Under the pieces are notes generated by a model. The model made no database searches. It saw nothing but the letters and a program-made list of their open reading frames with translations, and was not told the origin of the DNA. From Pelagicoccus sp. (GTDB lineage: Bacteria > Verrucomicrobiota > Verrucomicrobiia > Opitutales > Opitutaceae): a stretch of DNA of 64,000 nucleotides. How positions within the stretch are numbered: position 1 is the stretch's first letter; every line of letters begins with the position of its first letter. Made by a program: the position numbers and the translations under genes. Shown piece by piece: positions 25,023 through 34,658 of this stretch. The stretch is taken from the NCBI GenBank assembly GCA_028284635.1, contig JANQRJ010000011.1, positions 1 through 64,000 on the forward strand, in the 5' to 3' direction.

Positions 25023-27567
25023 TCACAACTCGGCTACCACCGCGTTCGCATCCTCCTTCAAATCGGATGGCGCGATCACGAAAACGCGACGCCCGCTAAA
25101 CGGATCTACCGTCTGACTTGCCACCGGAAAGCCGTTCAGAGCGAGGGATTTCAAACCCGCTTCACGGCCTTGCGCATTCAGAATCTCGATACGAATCGGC
25201 TTGCCCAGATACTCCACGAAGACCTCCGTCCGGTCGAAAGAGCACGGCAGGCAGGGATCGATGACCAAGCCGTTCATGCTAGGCCGGATCCCGAGCATCC
25301 ATTCGTAAGCCATGCGCAAACCGTAGGCAGTGGAGCCGGTCAGGAACACATCCTTACCGCGATTCTTGAACCGGGGGATGTTCTCCCAGACGTTGACCAC
25401 TCCGTAAGGCGGCGTACGCGAGTCGCCAACCGGATGCTTCTCCTGGTCGTAGGGAAGCAGGCTCTTGAGCGCGTCGTAAAGCAGATCCCCCTTCCCTGCC
25501 ACCGACATAGCTCGCCCCAGAAAGCCATGGCTGCCGTGGTTGTAGGGGTTGGCGTGCTCGGAGCGGCCAGAGGGTGAATCCCCTGAGGCCTGGCGGCCCA
25601 CATTCGGTATCCGCTTTTTGGTGAAGCCTGGCCAGTTCAACTGGTAGCCGGCCTCGCAGCGCAGGAAATCCACCACCTGCAAGCAAGCATCGAGATGCTC
25701 GGGAACGGCCACCCCCGAGATGATCGCCCAGTAGCTTGCCGGTCCGTAGACTCGTCGCTCGCCGTCCGGATCCTTCGGAGAGAACAGCCAATGACCGTCG
25801 TCGTTGAAGAAGCCGTTGAAATAGCCCTCCTCGTTGAGGGCATGCTTGAGTAACGAATCCTTGAATACGGACTTCGCTTCCGCGTAGCGGTTTAGCAAGC
25901 CCTCAGCCACGGCTGGCTCAACGCGGTTCAGCGCCTTCAGCTTGCGGACGATTTCCGAAACGAGTTCCAGAGCGTAGACGACTTGGCAAGTAACCATCAC
26001 GCCTTCGCCGCGACCTTTCACGCCTGCTTGATTCAAGGAGTCGAGCCAGCCGCCCTCGCGGATTTTGACCAGCCCATGCTCGCCGATATTCTCGGGATCG
26101 AGATAGAAGTCCAAGATGCGCGTAAGGTGGACGACAAACGGCTCCTGCCGCTCGGCAGGCTCGTCGAGCCAAGGAAGCCATTCGTCGAATAGCGAAAAAT
26201 CCTGAGTGTATCCAAGATACGAATGCACCATCTCGACGACAACCGCTCCAGCGTCGATTGGATACCGACGATCCCTCTCTGGCCCAGCGTGGCCTTGGGC
26301 CGAAAAATGGCGCGGCACGAATCCGTCGTCGCGCTGGCAGGAAAGCTCGGTCAGGATCAGCTCCCTGGTAAACGCTGGATCGTAGGGAGCCAAAGCGGCA
26401 AAGTCGTTGGCCGCATCCCGGCCTCCACGCATGCCAGTCGGCCATCCTCGGTCCAAGGAGCATACCCAGTCGAGCTGCAAGGGCAGCCACTCGTTGACGT
26501 ACTGGTTTAGAGCCGTATCGGGAGTTTCGATACTGCGCGCTTCCGTATAGCAGTCGAACTTCGCGGCAAGCTTTTCCAGCTCGGCATCCATCGCCTCGTG
26601 CTCCAGCAAGCGGGCTTCCACTCGAGCGCGATCCAGGTCCGGCAGCAGACCTTCCTCGCTGTTCGGAATCCAGGAAAAGCTCTGTCGGAAGCTTTTGGTT
26701 TCGCCAGGAACCAGGCGGTACGCGTACTGCAAGGCGCAGATCTGCGGGTAGGCGAAGAGGTGGTTCTTCGGGCCATACTCGCCCCACTCCCCCGCATCTT
26801 CGAGCGGAACTTCCAGTTGGCCGGAAAATACCGCCGCCGGGTTCTCGAAGGAGCCGTCGCCTACGAACTTGTCGTAGCTGAACTCCGCGCCCACCACATC
26901 TTCCGGACTCGACCAAAAAACCGCAGAACGGCGTTTCGAGATATCGCAAGTGGGGCTGGTGACCAAGGTCGAGAATCCGAGCGGCCCTGCGGGATCCCGG
27001 AAAAAAGCGGTCTTGGTATACCACTCCGGCTTGTCCCAGGCCGCCGCGCTGCCCCAGCGGCACGCATGCCGCAACACTGGCGTAGCGGACAGCTCGAGCG
27101 GGTCGTCCCTCAAATTGGTAAGCGTGACCCTTTGGCAAACCGAGGGACCTTCCGCCGGCACGAATATCTCCGTCACGCAGCGCAAGCCCTCGTACTCGAT
27201 CTCGTAGGTCGCCTTCGAAGGAGCATAGGTGATGCGGACTCGGTCGGGCTCCGCAGAGGGATCGATCACGCCCATGGCGGGCCGAAAAAAAATTCGTGAA
27301 CGGACCACTCTCGAACTGGGGAGAGTTCAGCCAAGTCATCCATGAAGCGCTCTGCTGGTAGCGATCCCGAGCGAACATCACGATATCCTTCGGCGGATAG
27401 GCTTGCGCGTAGGAGATGCCGCGTTGGTCGACCCGCAAAAGCATCTCACGGTTCTGATATATATAGTCCCAGACCGCCGGAAGGTTCAGCGTGCCGATAA
27501 CGAAGGTCGCCTTGCGGCCCGCGTCGAAGCGCCCCAGGCCATTGAGGTCGATTTCAGAGAGTTTCAT
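25023..27567 (-). pseudogene. GH94-like glycoside phosphorylase/hydrolase with one-base frameshift
   Basis: Two overlapping ORFs form one gene. The start at 27567 encodes MKLSEIDLNGLGRFDAGRKA and stays in family character up to GPFTNFF. The 761-residue ORF then resumes with RPAMGVIDPSAEPDRVRI to the end. They meet at a run of eight A on the plus strand (27285-27292); seven would give an unbroken protein of about 847 residues. The repaired protein resembles GH94 cellobiose/chitobiose-phosphorylase relatives: a beta-sandwich first half, then an alpha/alpha barrel with TGMRGGRDAANDFAALAPYD and a C-terminal sugar-binding part. It is divergent from a LacI regulator 75 bp away, the usual pairing for a sugar-use gene. 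A sequencing error, phase variation by slippage, or a real pseudogene are all possible. Confidence 0.75.
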
Positions 27568-27642
27568 AGGGCGAAAGAAAAACGGCAGGCTGTAGACAGC
27601 TAGGTCTCGCCACAATCGCTTCGCAGCGCATATCCTTGCGTA

Positions 27643-28671
27643 ATGAGGAAGCAACGGGCGGTGAAAATGAGCGACATCGCCGAACGAGCCAGCGTCTCGC
27701 AGTCAACCGTATCGCGAGCGCTGAGGAACGATCCCACAATCAGCTCGCAGACCCGACGGCGCGTTCAACGAATAGCGGCCGAGCAAGGCTATCGACCCAA
27801 TCCCCTAGTCGCTACGCTCATGGCTCAGCTGCGCTCCGACCGAGTCGAGGAGGGCAGCGCGGCGATCGCCTTCGTCACCTCTCGTCCGATTAGCGAGGAA
27901 ATCGCGACCCTGCGAGGCTACTACCAAGGAGCCGCCGAACGGGCCCGCCTTCTTGGCTACTCGCCAGTCGAGTTCTGCCTGAACGCAGAAGGAATGACCG
28001 ACCAGAGGCTCGACCGCATCCTGCGGGCTCGCGCCATTTCAGGAGTCCTGCTCATGCCTCGCTCCGAAAACGACAAAGCCTCCCTCGAACTGGACTGGGA
28101 TCGCTACGCTCTCTCGACGATCGGCTTCAGCCGAGAACAGCCAAAGGTTCACCGAGCCAGCGTCAACCACTACGCGGATATGGAACTAGTGATGCGAAAG
28201 CTGCGCGATCAAATCGAGGTTCGTCGAGTCGGGCTGGCCCTGCCTAGATCTTTGAGCGAACGCATCCGTCACATCTGGCTGGCCGCCTTTCTCGCCTGTC
28301 AGGCTACGGATCCTTGCCTCACCCCTGACGTACCAATCTGCCTGTTCCCAGACGGAAGCGCCAAGGAGATCAAAGCCTGGCTGCTAACCCACCAGCCCGA
28401 CATTCTCATCACCTGCCACAACGAAGCGCGGAGAGCCCTCGCCGAGCTGGAAACCAAGATTCCACTCGTCCACCTAGACTGCGGCACGCAAAAGGACTCT
28501 CCGCCAGGCATCCGGCAAAACTGGGAGATGGTGGGAGCGGCGGCGATCGATCAGATCGTCGGGCAAATCCACCGCAACGAGAGAGGGCTGCCCAGCCATC
28601 CGCAAACCACCTCTATCGCCAGCGATTGGATCGAAGGCTCGAGCGACAGACGAGAAGCGCTCTCCAGCTAA
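27643..28671 (+). CDS. LacI-family transcriptional regulator
   Basis: A 342-residue repressor. The N-terminal helix-turn-helix and hinge (VKMSDIAERASVSQSTVSRA to AEQGYRPNPLV) are canonical, and a periplasmic-binding-protein-like effector domain covers residues about 65-325. It is transcribed away from the GH94-like gene with 75 bp between start codons, which makes it the probable sugar-responsive regulator of that gene. No clear operator palindrome is visible in the 75 bp. The CG-centred palindromes at 12033 and 39463 are of LacI type but are distant. Confidence 0.92.
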   Translation: MRKQRAVKMSDIAERASVSQSTVSRALRNDPTISSQTRRRVQRIAAEQGYRPNPLVATLMAQLRSDRVEEGSAAIAFVTSRPISEEIATLRGYYQGAAERARLLGYSPVEFCLNAEGMTDQRLDRILRARAISGVLLMPRSENDKASLELDWDRYALSTIGFSREQPKVHRASVNHYADMELVMRKLRDQIEVRRVGLALPRSLSERIRHIWLAAFLACQATDPCLTPDVPICLFPDGSAKEIKAWLLTHQPDILITCHNEARRALAELETKIPLVHLDCGTQKDSPPGIRQNWEMVGAAAIDQIVGQIHRNERGLPSHPQTTSIASDWIEGSSDRREALSS

Positions 28672-28927
28672 CGACCGGAGCCCGCGGATTGCGGACGGCG
28701 CTCAGCCAAAGCCAGATCTTTGCTAGAGCGATCTACTCAGCCAAGGAATCGGATTTCCACAAAAGTCGCGAAAAAGGAGCTCCGTGCCGCTTCGGCGCTT
28801 TTGCCCAAATCGATTAGGCCGATTCATACGTGCCAAGCCTAATTTCATGCGGATCCCACACCACCGCGTGATGAGTAGAAAAGACCCTCCGCCACACTGC
28901 GGATCAACCGAAGACAAAATCAAAACC

Positions 28928-30172
28928 ATGACCTCGAAAGCGCCACCTCCCACAGAGAAGACTACCTCGAACTTCAACGTCCTTCTCATCGACGACGACA
29001 TCCAGCACTTCCGCCTCCTATCCGTCCTCATAAACACTCAGGCGACCAACAAGTACGAGCTCAGCTGGGCACGCAATCAGAGCGATGCGCTCGGCCATCT
29101 GCAAAAAGGCGACATCGATATCGTGGCCGTGGACTACAACCTCGGACTGGAGTTCGGCTCCGACGTGATCTCCCACCTCTCCCGCCAATACCCCAACCAA
29201 GCCTTTCTCCTAGTCACCGGCAATCAAGACCCTGAAGTCTACCGCAAAGGCATCGACGCCGGAGCCATCGGCTTCGTGCAGAAAGGCAAGAACTGCGGAA
29301 AGATCTTCGACCAAGCCGCCCAGTACGCCCTGGAACGCAAACGCCTGGAAAACGGGCTCGCCATCGCAAACGCCTCCAAGGACTGGCTGATGTCGCTCCT
29401 AGCCAAAGACCTCGGCAATCCGCTCTTCGCCCTCAACAAGATGCTCGCCGAAACCGCCCAAGAGGCCGAAAACATGCCCCGCGAGATGCTCGTCGAGCTC
29501 ATCGAGACCGCTTACCAGAGCTCTTGCGCCGCACTCAAGGCCACCGCCGAAATGATAGAGTGGGGACAAAGCGTGCGCGGCCCCATGCAGCCGACCATGG
29601 AGATGGTCGAAGTCGAGGAATGCTTGCAGGCGGCAATCCGCCTCTTCACCGCAAACGCCGACGAGAAGGCCATCTACATAGCCAAGAACGGCAAGTTCGA
29701 TACCCACGCCTACTGCGATCGCCACATGCTCAACACCGTCGCCCGCAACCTTCTCGGCGGCCTCATCCAATTCTGCGACGAAGGCAAATCCATCCTCATC
29801 AATGGACGCGTTGACAGGCACGCTCTCCATATCTCTTTGAAAGCGAGGCGCAGCGAAGGCCAAACCAGCCTTTCCAGTCTGATAAACGAAGAGAACCCCG
29901 AGAAAAAAGTCTCCCGGTCTCAAAAGGAACGCGAGGCGGTCTCGTCCATCACGGTCGGCAGCCACCTGCTCGACGCCATGGGCAGCAATCTGCATATCGA
30001 AGACGGACAAGGCGAAGAAATCGTCCTCGCCTTCAAGCTGCCGCTTTCCGCGCCGGAATACACATTCCTAGAGCCACCGTTGAACCGGAGGCGCACGATA
30101 GCCACCCACCTGTCCGAGCCCGAGAAGATCGACCTCTCGCCCGAGCAAAACGGTTGTCGCAGAACGAGATGA
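28928..30172 (+). CDS. Response-regulator receiver fused to degenerate histidine-kinase-like domain
   Basis: From the ATG at 28928 the protein has 414 residues (upstream starts at 28784 and 28871 add sequence without homology). The receiver is intact: acidic IDDD (21-24), phospho-acceptor D69 in IVAVDYNL, a conserved Thr in VTGN, and Lys in FVQKG. The transmitter is not. The H-box reads LLAKDLGNPLFALN with Lys160 where the phospho-histidine should be. The N-box equivalent (ARNLLGGLIQFCDEG) has Gly in place of the key Asn, and no G1/G2 boxes are seen. It may act as a phospho-sink or scaffold for the active receiver-kinase encoded next downstream (196 bp away). It is a protein-level oddity, not a frameshift. 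Confidence 0.8.
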   Translation: MTSKAPPPTEKTTSNFNVLLIDDDIQHFRLLSVLINTQATNKYELSWARNQSDALGHLQKGDIDIVAVDYNLGLEFGSDVISHLSRQYPNQAFLLVTGNQDPEVYRKGIDAGAIGFVQKGKNCGKIFDQAAQYALERKRLENGLAIANASKDWLMSLLAKDLGNPLFALNKMLAETAQEAENMPREMLVELIETAYQSSCAALKATAEMIEWGQSVRGPMQPTMEMVEVEECLQAAIRLFTANADEKAIYIAKNGKFDTHAYCDRHMLNTVARNLLGGLIQFCDEGKSILINGRVDRHALHISLKARRSEGQTSLSSLINEENPEKKVSRSQKEREAVSSITVGSHLLDAMGSNLHIEDGQGEEIVLAFKLPLSAPEYTFLEPPLNRRRTIATHLSEPEKIDLSPEQNGCRRTR

Positions 30173-30367
30173 AGAACTGGGACTAGAAGGAAAAGTGGAC
30201 GAAGAGCAGCGGCAGAATCAGAAGCAGTTCTACTTGCCGCTCCAAAGAGCCCAACCCGCTTGCAGGCTTGCGAGACCCAGACCATGGTCAATATCTGGAA
30301 TCATTCGTAAAATGCCGGACAGCAGTTTGAGCAAGTTCAAGCAGGGCTTTAGTTAACCTTCCACGAC

Positions 30368-31459
30368 ATGAAGAACCTTCGTCCCGTAAAGCTCCTTCTA
30401 ATTGAAGACGCCCGGCCCCATGCCGTCTTCTTCAGGGCAGCTTTAAACCGGGCGCTGAAGATCGAGTTTCACATAGACGTCGTCGACAACCTCACCGACG
30501 GCTTCGACATACTGAAGGAGAGCAGCTACGATCTCATAGCCCTCGACCTCGGGCTTCCCGAAAGCAGAGGCATCGATACCCTTCATACCTTCATCGAAGA
30601 GGTGGGCGATCAACACCCGCTGATAGTGCTCACCTCGATGGAGGACCCTGAAGTCGGCGAGGAAGCCCTCCGCCTCGGCGCCCTCGACTTCCTCACGAAG
30701 GACGAATTCGGACCCGATCAGCTAGCCCGCACCGTACGCTATGCCCTGGAGCGATCGCGACAGCGCAAAGAGCTGGCTACCGCCGAAACCTACCTGAAAA
30801 GCTTCGCCCACAGCGCCGCCCACGATATCAAGTCGCCCATCACCTCCATCATATCCTACGCCAAGGTCGTAAACGAAATCCTGAGCGACGAGGTAGAGGA
30901 CACCGAGGCCGGAGCCTACCTCGAACTTATCGTCGATTTCGCCGAACAAGCCGAGCATCTCGTCGATGGACTGCTGAAGTTCAGCGTACTCGGCCAAAAG
31001 TCCGTCAAACTCGAAACCGTCGATCTCTCCAGAGTAGCTCAGCAAGCCGTCAAGAATCTCACTGCGGTCATAAAGCAGTCCGATGCTCGAGTCACAATTT
31101 CCCGCCTCCCCAAAGGCAAGGCCGATCCCGACCTGCTCGTGCACGTCTTTCAGAACCTCATCGCCAACGGAGTGAAGTACCAGAACGGATCCACTCCAGA
31201 GATTCTCGTCTCCGGCACCCAGGAAGGATCCGAAGTCACCATCTCCGTGCGTGACAACGGCTGCGGAATAGACGAAGAGCACACCGCTCGAATCTTCGAA
31301 CCCTTCAAGCGAATCACCGACGACAAGGAATCCGAAGGCTGCGGCCTCGGACTCGCTATCAGCAAGAGCCTGGTCAACGCCCACGAAGGCAAAATCTGGG
31401 TCGAATCGACCAAAGGCGACGGATCGAATTTCAGGTTCACCCTGCCTGCCGCAAGCTAG
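30368..31459 (+). CDS. Receiver-histidine kinase protein
   Basis: A 363-residue cytoplasmic protein. The receiver (residues 7-125) has D60 in LIALDLGLP and a Lys in FLTKDE. A HisKA domain has phospho-acceptor H152 in AAHDIKSPITSI. An HATPase domain has an N-box FQNLIANGVKYQ, G1 DNGCGIDEEH, an F-box RIFEPFKRI and G2 GCGLGLAIS. All catalytic motifs are present, unlike in the preceding gene. The layout matches kinases that sense through an upstream phosphorelay partner and not through a membrane domain. Its output regulator is not obvious in the window. Confidence 0.92.
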   Translation: MKNLRPVKLLLIEDARPHAVFFRAALNRALKIEFHIDVVDNLTDGFDILKESSYDLIALDLGLPESRGIDTLHTFIEEVGDQHPLIVLTSMEDPEVGEEALRLGALDFLTKDEFGPDQLARTVRYALERSRQRKELATAETYLKSFAHSAAHDIKSPITSIISYAKVVNEILSDEVEDTEAGAYLELIVDFAEQAEHLVDGLLKFSVLGQKSVKLETVDLSRVAQQAVKNLTAVIKQSDARVTISRLPKGKADPDLLVHVFQNLIANGVKYQNGSTPEILVSGTQEGSEVTISVRDNGCGIDEEHTARIFEPFKRITDDKESEGCGLGLAISKSLVNAHEGKIWVESTKGDGSNFRFTLPAAS

Positions 31460-31491
31460 CTGCCAAGCTGCCTCCGCGACCGTACCGGTCT

Positions 31492-31550
31492 GTAGCCGAA
31501 GTCGAGAGACTTCGGTCCCCCTTCAACCAAAGTCTTTCGACTTCGGCCAC
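31492..31550. repeat. Family-4 inverted repeat (gtagccgaagtcg...)
   Basis: The arms gtagccgaagtcgagagact and agtctttcgacttcggccac pair with few mismatches. Sister copies are at 37695-37794 and 53418-53480. The rest of the 385-bp gap to the next gene (31460-31844) becomes strongly AT-rich from about 31675 to 31790, which may hold the promoter of the TLDc gene. Confidence 0.75.
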
Positions 31551-31844
31551 AATCCTGCATTGCGGACCCGGGCTAAGGCTCTGCGTCACGAAAGAGATTT
31601 CCGGGCAAGCAATAGCGCCCAAGGGAAAATACTCGAAGCCCACTCCCCTAGTAGAAAACCACCCCAACTCCATTATTTTCGTATCAGTTTTTCCCCTACA
31701 AATACATAATATCGAATATTATATCATACGAAATCGACGTTTTTTACGTCACCAATCTTTCAATACCATGTTAAAACGAGTACGATATATAAAAAGGAAT
31801 ACCGCCCGAAACTCGTCGGCGCTATATTGCTTCTCGAAAACAGG

Positions 31845-32618
31845 ATGTCTCCCAAACGACAGACTTCAAAAAGACTCTCTGCCACGCTTCTCTGCTGCGT
31901 CTTGCTCGCCGCAGCCTGGCCCGGCTTGGCCAAGCCGGAGCAAAAAGGCTTGGAATCGCAACTGCTCGCCTGGCTTCCCGACAGCCAGGCTCGACTCAAC
32001 CTCGCCTTCGCCTACAGGCCCGGTAACGCAGAGGAAAGCAAGAGCTCCAAGGACCTCCGCAAAGCGACGGACCGCCTGCGAGCCACTCTGACCCTGCTAA
32101 CCATCCGTACCAGCCCCGGAGCCGAGCCGCGCGTCATCGGCGGCTACAACCCCCTCCCCTGGAAGTCGCGTTTCGGTCGCTACCAACGCAACCCCGGACT
32201 CTACATATTCGACCTCACCAGCGAAGAACGCTGGTACCGGCAGACCAAGCCCGCTGGATTTACCTTCAAGCGACCCAGCGAATTCGCCCTCTCGTTTGGC
32301 CGAGGCGATCTAGCGATTCTCTCCGATCTCAAGACCGGCGCAGCCCGCGACTTCGACTTCGCCCCGCCTTCCGACAAGTCCATCCTGCTCGGCAAGGCCG
32401 GAACCTTCACCATCGAGGCCATAGAGGTCTACGAAGTCATTCGCCACGAGCCGCCGCCCCTTTCCAATACGCTCTTCGCCGCCCAAAACTCCAGGATATC
32501 GCCCTCTGGCGGTTCGCCCCATTCCGTACCCGACAGCGGAAGCCTCCCACTCGAACTGCTAGCGATCGCCGCTCTCGCGGCAGCCGCCAGACGTATCGTC
32601 CGCAAAAAAGCCAGCTAG
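31845..32618 (+). CDS. Secreted TLDc-domain protein with VPDSG-type sorting tail
   Basis: From the ATG at 31845 the protein has 257 residues. A signal peptide covers about residues 1-30 (LSATLLCCVLLAAAWPGLA). The central part, RVIGGYNPLPWKSRFGRYQ through FALSFGRGDLAIL to a late IEAIEVYEV strand, has the GGY...PW and FG.GDL pattern of TLDc domains, best known from eukaryotic oxidation-resistance proteins. The C-terminus VPDSGSLPLELLAIAALAAA followed by RRIVRKK is the VPDSG form of the PEP-CTERM signal: motif, membrane helix, basic cluster. It is recognised by an exosortase that is not in this window. The product is therefore probably processed and anchored or released at the cell surface. The TLDc assignment rests on motif reading. 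Confidence 0.75.
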   Translation: MSPKRQTSKRLSATLLCCVLLAAAWPGLAKPEQKGLESQLLAWLPDSQARLNLAFAYRPGNAEESKSSKDLRKATDRLRATLTLLTIRTSPGAEPRVIGGYNPLPWKSRFGRYQRNPGLYIFDLTSEERWYRQTKPAGFTFKRPSEFALSFGRGDLAILSDLKTGAARDFDFAPPSDKSILLGKAGTFTIEAIEVYEVIRHEPPPLSNTLFAAQNSRISPSGGSPHSVPDSGSLPLELLAIAALAAAARRIVRKKAS

Positions 32619-32653
32619 TGTAGTTTCTAGTCATTGATGCAATGCGGCGAGGA

Positions 32654-33226
32654 GTAGCGCGGAGCTTTAGCCCGCGACCACAGAGAATAGAGTCTGCAAT
32701 GCGGACGCGGTCCCGCAGGGCGCATATGCATCAACTTAAGCCTAAAAGCGTTGCGCTGGAGGGCAATGCTCCGTCATTGCCGCGGAGCCTACAGGAGGAA
32801 TAACCGGTGCGGCAACGACAAGCGTTGTCCTCCTAAATGAGGCTTCTTCCGTTAAGGTGACGCCTATGCGCAGAGCGGGACCGCGTCCCCGTCGTTTCTT
32901 ATCCTCATCGTCTTCTTTATCCTCATCTTCATCCTGGCTGGGATGAGGATGAAGATGACGAGGGGGATGATGGGGGCTAATTGCGGACGCGGTCCCGCTC
33001 TGCGCATAGGCGTCAACTTAAGCCGAAAGGCGGTGGGCTGGAGGGCAATGCTCCATCATTGCCGCGGAGCCTACAGAGGGAACAACCGGTGCGGCAACGA
33101 CGGAGCGTTGCCCTCCAAAGGATGCTTCTCACGTTAAGTTGACGCATATGCGCAGGGCGGGACCGCGTCCGCGTTGCGGGCTCTATTCTCTGCGGATGCG
33201 GTCCCGCCCTGCGGGATCCGCGCTAC
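32654..33226. repeat. Nested palindromic repeat array, about 570 bp
   Basis: Units sit inside each other around a centre near 32940. Outermost are gtagcgcggagc... and ...ccgcgctac. Within these come agagaatag/ctattctct with ggacgcggtcccgc arms. Then come two family-5 elements (ggagggcaatgctccgtcat) in the same orientation, at about 32759-32835 and 33041-33118. Innermost, ctatgcgcagagcgggaccg pairs with cggtcccgctctgcgcatag around a cctcatc/gatgagg hairpin. The whole segment from TLDc stop to ATPase stop (32619-33305) shows no gene. A transcript could fold into a multi-branched structure. I infer successive insertions of repeat units into repeat units. Confidence 0.75.
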
Positions 33227-33305
33227 GTCTCATGCATGACAGTACGCTAGCCATGATGGGAGGTTGGCTACCTTAACTCTTTCACAGCACATGCTTTAGT
33301 GAGCT

Positions 33306-34436
33306 TTAGTCGAGAGTTGAAAGCCAGATCTTGTAGAAGGGGTTTTCTATCGTCCAGTTCCTGTTTCGCTTTCTGATTATATCCATTTTCACGAGCTGAT
33401 TGGCTGCTCTAGTTATAGTGCCGGTGACTTTGAGTCCTGTTCTTTCCTGAAAATCGATACCGTAGATTGAAGCTCCTCCGAGGGTGGCAATGCCTCGAGC
33501 TAACTTGAGTTGTGTTGGCGAAAGGGATTCGGAAATCTTCTCGAAGGATCCTTTTTCGGTCTTTATTATATCTTCGATTGCCGCGATTGCTTGACGATCG
33601 TCGACTTTCCGTTCGCCGACGGCACGCGTTGCGTTCCAGGCGTAGTTACATATCTGCTGAATGTCGCCTGGTGTCGTTATTCCCATGTCGGAGGCAGTCT
33701 TGCTAAAGCTGTCCAGCATTTGGAGCCTTCCTCGTTTGAAGAGTGAGGCCATGAAGCGCCAGAAATCCTTTTGGTCAATGGGGTCTACGGATATCGCTTG
33801 GGCTGACTTGTAGAAAGGGGACTCTGGAGAGGTGAATATTTCTATCATATCGCGCCGATCGCTTCCTGAAAAGATATAGGGAATTTCGGAGTGGAACTGA
33901 ATGGCGCTCCTCATGGCGGCGATCGTCTTTGCGGAAGGGGCGGCCTTCTTCACCGCTTGGAATTCGTCGAATAGAACGACGATCTTTCGTTTTTTGGATA
34001 GTTGTTCTATGCCTTCGAGAGCTATTTCTATGCTGGTACAGTCTCTGCTTTTCGCAGAATCCAGGGAGAGCGAGAAGGTGGGATTCCCCGTGGCTGGGTC
34101 ATAGGACATGGTGGGTCTGAGTCGGGATAGAGCCTTTAGCGCGGAATCTATAAAAGCTCCCTTGCTCGCTGCTTTGAGGGTAGCCTTTCCAATAGCGTTT
34201 GCGATCTCGGCGGAATCCGAGCAGAGCAGGAAGTCCGCGAAAATGAGGTGGCGACCTTTGAGATTGGAACAGACGTTGTAAACGAGCGATGTCTTTCCTA
34301 CTCGTCGCTCTCCTTGTATAGCAGTGTTTTGGCCCGATCTTATGTTGTCCGACAGCTTCGACTCCAGGTCTTGCCTGGGAAGGTAGCTCTCGCCGGAAAC
34401 CACTTGCCCGTATACGAATGGGTTCTTTTTTCCCAT
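33306..34436 (-). CDS. AAA/STAND-type ATPase with C-terminal winged helix
   Basis: A 376-residue protein. The P-loop is GERRVGKTS (about residues 42-50), and Walker B is KIVVLFDEFQ. A sensor-like serine follows in FSGSDRRDM, and a winged-helix-like C-terminus (LKLARGIATLGGASIYGI ... NQLVKMDIIRKRN) closes the protein. This is the layout of the archaeal-type ATPase family (often called ATPase_2 or AAA_35), frequent in mobile and defence-like loci but of unknown biochemical role. The gene is AT-richer than its neighbours and lies alone between the nested repeat array and proC, which suggests acquisition. No partner nuclease or effector is adjacent. Confidence 0.82.
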   Translation of the reverse strand: MGKKNPFVYGQVVSGESYLPRQDLESKLSDNIRSGQNTAIQGERRVGKTSLVYNVCSNLKGRHLIFADFLLCSDSAEIANAIGKATLKAASKGAFIDSALKALSRLRPTMSYDPATGNPTFSLSLDSAKSRDCTSIEIALEGIEQLSKKRKIVVLFDEFQAVKKAAPSAKTIAAMRSAIQFHSEIPYIFSGSDRRDMIEIFTSPESPFYKSAQAISVDPIDQKDFWRFMASLFKRGRLQMLDSFSKTASDMGITTPGDIQQICNYAWNATRAVGERKVDDRQAIAAIEDIIKTEKGSFEKISESLSPTQLKLARGIATLGGASIYGIDFQERTGLKVTGTITRAANQLVKMDIIRKRNRNWTIENPFYKIWLSTLD

Positions 34437-34658
34437 CCGGAAATATTCAGAATGACGCTAAATAGCGTCAAGCTAAATAGCGTCATGCCTTCTGGCGGGT
34501 GTGTTGGGATTCTTGGGGGGTACTCGTTGAAGAGCCTGAGCTTGCCGGAAGGGCGTCTCGCAGATCGTCTTGGGCAGCCTGTCCCGCATGAGCCAGGCGA
34601 ATCGGGATCACGCCTACGACATTTCGCTTGTAGATCAATGATCTTGGATATCCCGTCA

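Noticed and set aside
27285-27292. Programmed ribosomal frameshift in the GH94-like gene
   Set aside because: Restoring the frame needs a +1 shift, the usual -1 slippery pattern does not fit, and no stimulatory structure is obvious. Base error or slippage is simpler.
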